From Gemmatimonadaceae bacterium (GTDB lineage Bacteria; Gemmatimonadota; Gemmatimonadetes; Gemmatimonadales; Gemmatimonadaceae): DNA of 64,000 nucleotides. A program made the translations under genes and the position numbers. Numbering within the stretch: position 1 is the first letter of the stretch; each line of letters starts with the position of its first letter. The DNA lies in assembly GCA_024710705.1 (NCBI GenBank), contig JANJUF010000090.1, positions 1-64,000 on the forward strand. Reading direction: 5' to 3'. Below, piece after piece: positions 56,063 through 64,000 of the stretch. Under the pieces are notes generated by a model. It saw only the letters and a program-made list of their open reading frames with translations. It did not search any database and was not told where the DNA came from.

Positions 56063-56063
56063 C

Positions 56064-57440
56064 ATGTGTGGCATCTTCGGAATCAGCGGCCACCACGAGG
56101 CCGCCGCGCTAACCCACCTCGGGCTGTACTCCTTGCAGCACCGCGGCCAGGAGTCCGCTGGCATTGTCGCCGTGGATGACGGCGAGGTCAGCGCCATTCG
56201 CGCCATGGGATTGGTCTCGGATCAGTTCTCCCCCGAGCGCATGCGCGGCCTCACCGGCCCCGTGGCCATGGGGCACACCCGCTACTCCACGGCTGGCTCC
56301 TCCAGCATCGAGAACGCCCAGCCGGCCCTCGTGCATTTCCGCGGCGGCCACATCGCCCTCGCACATAACGGCAACCTCACCAACGCGCTCGACCTCCGCG
56401 GCCAGCTCGAGGACGACGGATCAATCTTCTCCTCATCGGCCGACAGCGAGGTGGTGGTACACCGGCTCGCCAAGGCGAAGGCCGAGAAACCGGAGGAGAA
56501 GCTCGCCGAGGCGCTGCACGGCGTGGAAGGCGCCTACTCGCTCCTGGTGATCATCGGCGACACGCTCGTGGCCGCCCGCGATCCGCTCGGCTGGCGCCCG
56601 CTCGTGATGGGCCGACTCAACAACGCCTACGTCTTCGCCTCCGAGACCTGCGCCCTCGACATCGTCGGGGCCACGGTGGAGCGCGAGGTGAAGCCCGGCG
56701 AGATCATCGCCATCGCCCCGGATGGTTCAATGCGCTCGCTGGAGCGTGGCGCTGCGCCCCAACTGCACCGCTGCGTGTTTGAGTACGTGTACTTCGCCCG
56801 CCCCGACTCCCGCGTGTTCGGCGGCAGCGTGGATCGCGCCCGCCGCGCCCTCGGCATGCAGCTCGCCAAGGAGCACCCCGCCCCCGGCGCCGACCTCGTG
56901 TTCTCCGTCCCCGACTCCTCCAACTCAGCGGCGTTGGGCTTCTCCGTGCAGAGCGGGCTCCCGCTCGAGCTCGCGCTCATCCGGAACCACTACGTCGGTC
57001 GCACGTTCATCCAACCGACGCAGTCGGGGCGCGACGCCAAGGTGAAGGTGAAGTACAACCCCGTCCGCGAGATTCTCGAAGGCAAGTCGGTGGTGATGGT
57101 GGACGACTCGATCGTCCGCGGCACCACCACGAAAGGGCTCGTGGCCCTGATCCGCGGCGCCGGCGCCAAGGAAGTGCACATGCGGGTCTCGTCCCCCCCG
57201 ATCACGGGACCCTGCTGGTACGGCATCGACACACCGGACCGCGATCAGCTGATCGCGGCCAATCATCGCGTCGAGGAGATCGCGCGGCTGATCGGGGTGG
57301 ACTCACTCGGCTACCTGTCGCTCGACGGGATGCTGGGCGCGGTCCCGGGCGGGCCCGATGGCTTCTGCCACGCGTGTTTCTCGGGCAACTATCCCACCAA
57401 GCCGCCAAGCGTCGGGCCGGTCCGGCTCCGCCGCGCGTAA
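56064..57440 (+). CDS. purF: amidophosphoribosyltransferase
   Basis: MCGIFGISGHHEAAALTHLGLYSLQHRGQESAGI, VVMVDDSIVRGTTTKGLV. Confidence 0.97.
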   Translation: MCGIFGISGHHEAAALTHLGLYSLQHRGQESAGIVAVDDGEVSAIRAMGLVSDQFSPERMRGLTGPVAMGHTRYSTAGSSSIENAQPALVHFRGGHIALAHNGNLTNALDLRGQLEDDGSIFSSSADSEVVVHRLAKAKAEKPEEKLAEALHGVEGAYSLLVIIGDTLVAARDPLGWRPLVMGRLNNAYVFASETCALDIVGATVEREVKPGEIIAIAPDGSMRSLERGAAPQLHRCVFEYVYFARPDSRVFGGSVDRARRALGMQLAKEHPAPGADLVFSVPDSSNSAALGFSVQSGLPLELALIRNHYVGRTFIQPTQSGRDAKVKVKYNPVREILEGKSVVMVDDSIVRGTTTKGLVALIRGAGAKEVHMRVSSPPITGPCWYGIDTPDRDQLIAANHRVEEIARLIGVDSLGYLSLDGMLGAVPGGPDGFCHACFSGNYPTKPPSVGPVRLRRA

Positions 57441-57475
57441 CGGCCGTACCGCCCCCGCGGCGGGAGTGCGACACC

Positions 57476-60136
<2,661 letters not shown>

Positions 60137-60137
60137 G

Positions 60138-60386
60138 ATGAGGCGCGGCCTCTGGCTGGCCGGCGTGACCTTTGCGCTCGTGTGGGTCCCCGCCACGCTC
60201 TGGCGGGGCATCGCGATGGGACGCTCATTCCGCATCGGGCGGCAGGGGCAGGACAGCGCCGGCCCGCTCGTGGACGCGGTGATTCAAATTGCCTTCGTCA
60301 TGCTCGCCCCCGCGCTGTTCGCCGCGCTCTTCGTCTTTGCGCTGTGGGCGTGGCGCGAGGAGCGGCGTGCGGCGCGGCGCCACTAG
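60138..60386 (+). CDS. small hypothetical membrane protein
   Basis: 82 aa, two hydrophobic segments, 1 nt after ppdK stop. Confidence 0.55.
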   Translation: MRRGLWLAGVTFALVWVPATLWRGIAMGRSFRIGRQGQDSAGPLVDAVIQIAFVMLAPALFAALFVFALWAWREERRAARRH

Positions 60387-60395
60387 GTTTCCCCG

Positions 60396-60782
60396 ATGAC
60401 CAACCGCCAGCCCGTCTCCGCGCCCGACGCTCCCAAGGCCATCGGCCCCTACTCACAGGCCGTCTGGAACGGCAGCGCGCTCTTCTGTTCGGGACAGACC
60501 CCGATCGATCCCTCCACCGGGCTGCTGATCACGGGCGACGTCGCGGCACAGACGCACCGCGTGTTCGACAACCTCGCCGCCGTGCTGGCCGCTGCGGGGC
60601 TAAGCCTGGCCGATGTGATCAAGTGCAACGTGTACCTGACCGACATGGCGGACTTCGCCGCCATGAACGGCGCCTATGCCACGCGCTTCGACGCGCCGTA
60701 TCCAGCGCGCACGACCGTGGCCGTCGCCGGCCTTCCACTCAACGCGCGAGTGGAGATCGAGTGCGTCGCGCGGCGGGCGTGA
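60396..60782 (+). CDS. RidA family reactive intermediate/imine deaminase
   Basis: KAIGPYSQAVWNGSALFCSGQTPIDPSTG...VIKCNVYLTDMADFAAMNGAYATRF...RVEIECVA. Confidence 0.95.
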   Translation: MTNRQPVSAPDAPKAIGPYSQAVWNGSALFCSGQTPIDPSTGLLITGDVAAQTHRVFDNLAAVLAAAGLSLADVIKCNVYLTDMADFAAMNGAYATRFDAPYPARTTVAVAGLPLNARVEIECVARRA

Positions 60783-60795
60783 GCACGACCGCGCC

Positions 60796-63009
60796 CTAGC
60801 GTGCCGCGGACGGCGTGGTGGACGGTGCGACGGCTGGTGCCGGCGTGGCCTTCGGATCCTTGCCGAACTTGCCGCCGCTGAGGTTGTGCACCACACCAAA
60901 GTGGTTCAGCAGGCTCGCCAGGAACGCCAGCAGCACGATGGCCGTCACGACCTTGGGCAGCGCCGTCGGCGGTTCCGGATACTTCACCGCAAACGAGCTC
61001 TCCGCCGTGACTGGGATCCGTGCCACGTAGGTAAGCCGCCCGCCGAACGGCACGTTCATCTTCACGCGGCCGTTCACGGCCCAGCCGTTGGCATCGAGGA
61101 TGGGACCAAGGTTTCGCTGCCGCAACTTGAGCCACGCGATCGCCATCGAGGGAAGGGAGATGGCGAACAGGATGCCGACGAACACCAGGCACACCTGCCA
61201 GAACGGTAGCGTGAACACCCCCGTGAGGTAGCCGATCATGGTGGTGAAGAAGGCACCGATGGCACCGACCGCCACACCCATCGCAGCGACCGTGCCCACG
61301 TCGATCTTCTTCACCGGCTCCGGCGGCTTCTGCGTATCGAGCGTGGCCGTGGTGGTCGCCACCGCCGAGACCTTTGCGTCGGAGGCCGCCTGCCCGGCCG
61401 CGGCGCGCTTGGCAACCTGCTCCTCGATCAACCGCACCAGCTTCTTGTACGGTGCCCAGAACGCCTGCTGGATGCTGATGGGATTCTCCACCACCTTGGT
61501 GATTGTCGCATCCCAATCGCGTCCCTTCCGATCGTAGAAGACGCCGTTGCGCCCAACCATCAGATTGTCGGAATCTCCGCCGGTGAAGGCCGCGGCGATC
61601 GTCATCTTCTCGCCCCCGGTGCGCGTGCAGTCGCAGTACGCGAGGTAGCACTTCGCCAGGCCGGCCAGCGCGGCGTGCTTTCCGGGATCATCCACGCGCA
61701 CCACCAGCTCGGCCCGCCGCCCGTCGAGCAGGAGCGAGCCCGCCTGGAACACCGCCGGCCGCTCGCGCGAGTAGAAGTCGCGGAAGGCCACGAAGTTGTT
61801 CAGCAGCACCGCCAGGTCGCGTTGGTACCGCGTCAGGCGCTCGACATTGTCAATCGCGTCCATGGCCGGCGCGAGCTTGAGGTCCTCGAGCACCAGAGCC
61901 GCGAGCCGGGCCTTGCTGCTGCCCTTGAGGATCTCCCGTACCCGCGCGATGCCCAGGCTCTCCGCCTGGGCGCCGGACTTCTGCACCGTCCACGCCTCGT
62001 GTGCGGCGAAGACGGCCGTGAGCTTCTCCCAGTCGGCTTCCGTCAACACCGCGCGTTGGCCGAGCACCGGCTCCACGACCTGCGCACGGAAGGCGGCCAT
62101 CGCCGCCGCCCACGCCGGGTTGAGTCCCTCGACCAACGGCAGCGCGCGCGACGCCTCCACGCGCGCCAGCGGAAACGCTGCCACCTCCTCAGCGGTGATG
62201 TGCATGTCCTGCGCGGCGATTGTCAGGTACTCGGTCTCCTGCCGATTGAGCGCCGCGGTGGCGCGGGCATCGAAAGCCGCCAGGCGACAGCGTCCGAAGA
62301 AGTCCTCCACCTTCGGCCGCACCGCCCGCAGCGCCTGCAGCGCCGATCCGGTGGCATCGCCCAGTGGCAGCAACGTCGCCGCATCCTCCTCGGCCTTTGC
62401 CCACCACGCCGAGTACGCCGCGCACTCGTCGTAGAAAGCGTCGAGCATGGCCTGCGTGTAGCCGGGCTTCCCATTGCGGTCGGTGGCCGCGCCAAGCGCC
62501 GCCACCATCGCTTCGGCAATTGCCCGGTCGTCTCCTTCCGCCGTGACATCCACCGGCACGATGCCGTCGCCATTGAACTTCGTATGCGCGAACACCGTTG
62601 TGGTCTGCATCGTGTCATAGACCGAGATGCTCGTCGCCGACGCCTTCTCCAGGTGCGTGAGGATCTCCCGCGCCGAGGCGAGTAGGCGCTCGCCTTCCGG
62701 ATGCCCATCGTTGATGGCGGCTAGCGGAAGCTCCCCGCCCTTCAGGAGCACGGCCGGGTCTTTCAGCATCTGACAGGCCCATTCCACGGCGTCGAGCATC
62801 TCGGGGGCACGGACGCGACCGTCACCGTCCTGGTCAATCAATGCGAGCGTGCGCTCATCGAACTCGAGCCCCTTCACCGGGCAGGCCAGCGCCACCCAGA
62901 GCGTTTGGTCGAGCTGCCGGAGATGACGGAGGTCGTCGGCCGTCTCGATGGCAACCTGGTCGGAGCCACCGGCGCGGAAGAAGCGCCACACGTGCTTGGA
63001 GGAGGACAT
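60796..63009 (-). CDS. large uncharacterised protein with EF-hand-like loop and C-terminal TM segments
   Basis: 737 aa from MSSSKHVWRFFRAGG; DQDGDGRVRAPE loop; hydrophobic C-terminal helices (VAAMGVAVGAIGAFFTTMIGYLTGVF; VCLVFVGILFAISLPSMAIAWL; VVTAIVLLAFLASLL). Confidence 0.75.
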   Translation of the reverse strand: MSSSKHVWRFFRAGGSDQVAIETADDLRHLRQLDQTLWVALACPVKGLEFDERTLALIDQDGDGRVRAPEMLDAVEWACQMLKDPAVLLKGGELPLAAINDGHPEGERLLASAREILTHLEKASATSISVYDTMQTTTVFAHTKFNGDGIVPVDVTAEGDDRAIAEAMVAALGAATDRNGKPGYTQAMLDAFYDECAAYSAWWAKAEEDAATLLPLGDATGSALQALRAVRPKVEDFFGRCRLAAFDARATAALNRQETEYLTIAAQDMHITAEEVAAFPLARVEASRALPLVEGLNPAWAAAMAAFRAQVVEPVLGQRAVLTEADWEKLTAVFAAHEAWTVQKSGAQAESLGIARVREILKGSSKARLAALVLEDLKLAPAMDAIDNVERLTRYQRDLAVLLNNFVAFRDFYSRERPAVFQAGSLLLDGRRAELVVRVDDPGKHAALAGLAKCYLAYCDCTRTGGEKMTIAAAFTGGDSDNLMVGRNGVFYDRKGRDWDATITKVVENPISIQQAFWAPYKKLVRLIEEQVAKRAAAGQAASDAKVSAVATTTATLDTQKPPEPVKKIDVGTVAAMGVAVGAIGAFFTTMIGYLTGVFTLPFWQVCLVFVGILFAISLPSMAIAWLKLRQRNLGPILDANGWAVNGRVKMNVPFGGRLTYVARIPVTAESSFAVKYPEPPTALPKVVTAIVLLAFLASLLNHFGVVHNLSGGKFGKDPKATPAPAVAPSTTPSAAR

Positions 63010-63145
63010 GGAGATCTGTAGGAAAGCGATGGGGGCACACGTGGGCGACGGCTGAGCGCGAGCCTCGGGAATGTGGCGCGTCCGCCTGGGAATGCGGAAG
63101 GGGGAACGGCTTGCCACCATGCGCGCGCGCGCCTAGGCTCCACCC

Positions 63146-64000
63146 CCATGGCAAGCGCACCCGCGACCGCCGGCCGTCCCCTGGAAGTCCTTGGTGCGTT
63201 CACGCGACTGGGCCTGACCTCGTTCGGCGGCCCGATTGCGCACATCGGATATTTCCATCGCGAGTTCGTCGAGCGGCGGCAGTGGCTCACGGACGCACAG
63301 TTCGGGCAGCTCCTGGCGCTCTGCCAGTTCCTGCCGGGCCCGGCGAGCAGCCAGCTCGGTTTCAGCATCGGCTTGGTCCGCGCCGGGTGGCGAGGCGCCC
63401 TCGCGGCGTTCGTGGGCTTCACGCTGCCGTCCGCGCTGCTGCTGTTCGCCTTGGCGTCCGCAAGCGCGTGGCTGCGTGGGCCGCTCGGGCTCGCCGTCAC
63501 GCAGGGCCTGAAGCTCGCGGCGGTCGCGGTGGTCGCGCACGGCCTGATCTTGATGGCGCACCGGCTCTGCCCCGACCTCATCCGAGCGACGCTCGCCGGG
63601 GCGGTGGTGGTGGCGATGTATACCCTCGGCGGACCGTGGACGCAGGTGGCGGTGATCGGCGCCGGGGCGCTGGTGGGTGCCGCGTTCATCCGGCCGCGCA
63701 GCGAGTCGGTGGAGACGGCGCTACGCGTGCGCATCGCGCGCGGGTTTGCCATTGCGGCTCTCGTGGTGTTCGCGCTGGGACTGGTGCTCGCGCTCGCGTG
63801 GCCGACGCACGCGCCGGTGCTCCAGAGCGTGTGGGCGGCATTCTGGGGCGCTGGTTCGCTGGTGTTTGGCGGCGGGCACGTGGTCCTCCCCTTGCTCGAG
63901 CAGTCGGTGGTATCCACCGGCTGGGTGAGCGCCAACTCGTTCATGGCCGGCTATGGCGCAGCGCAAGCGGTGCCCGGACCCATGTTCGCCTTGGCGGCCT
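63146..64000 (+). CDS. chromate transporter (ChrA family), truncated by window end
   Basis: Manual translation MASAPATAGRPLEVLGAFTRLGLTSFGGPIAHIGYFHREFVERRQWL...LLALCQFLPGPASSQLGFSIGLVRAGWRG...FGGGHVVLPLLEQ...GYGAAQAVPGPMFALAA. Absent from the ORF track because no stop lies in the window. Confidence 0.93.

Noticed and set aside
53498-56206. 902-aa minus-strand ORF antisense to purL
   Set aside because: High-GC codon bias creates long antisense open frames; composition is His/Arg/Ala-rich with no domain motifs, and purL on the other strand is unambiguous.
63116-63131. GCGCGCGCGC alternating run before the chromate transporter gene
   Set aside because: Expected by chance in this GC-rich sequence; considered as Z-DNA but unsupported.

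Overview
High-GC bacterial chromosomal window. Gene content and style suggest a Gemmatimonadota-like genome, but that is inference. It is almost fully coding and mostly core metabolism and housekeeping. I saw no rRNA, tRNA, CRISPR array, IS element or prophage.

Main blocks:
(1) 1-5 kb: acyl-CoA dehydrogenase (truncated by window edge), alkaline-phosphatase-type lipoprotein, DUF4956 + CotH-like pair.
(2) 5-20 kb: recQ, two PAS hybrid histidine kinases, U32 peptidase, biotin-dependent carboxyltransferase and a B12-binding acyl-CoA mutase subunit.
(3) 20-31.8 kb, minus strand: an 11-gene tightly coupled run, vanZ-aspS-phoH-ybeY-CNNM-CNNM-meaB-acyl-CoA mutase-methyltransferase-EAL-ompA.
(4) 32.8-45.6 kb: split trp locus (trpD, trpC, trpF, trpB, trpA) interrupted by lexA and by a HEAT-repeat/HD-GYP gene pair, followed by an MCP-like protein, a YqeK-like HD protein and a LytR_C protein.
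(5) 45.8-60.8 kb, plus strand: truA-transaldolase-like-htrA-purB-purC-psd-pssA-purS-purQ-Zn ribbon-purL-purF-ppdK-ridA.
(6) Window end: a large EF-hand-containing membrane protein and a truncated chromate transporter.

Most interesting observations: the 'methylmalonyl-CoA mutase' carries isobutyryl-CoA-mutase-type specificity residues; a transaldolase-like protein has lost its catalytic residues; a HEAT/HD-GYP pair with apparently related N-terminal modules sits between trpB and trpA; and a GTTC-N7-GTTC-like direct-repeat pair lies upstream of lexA.
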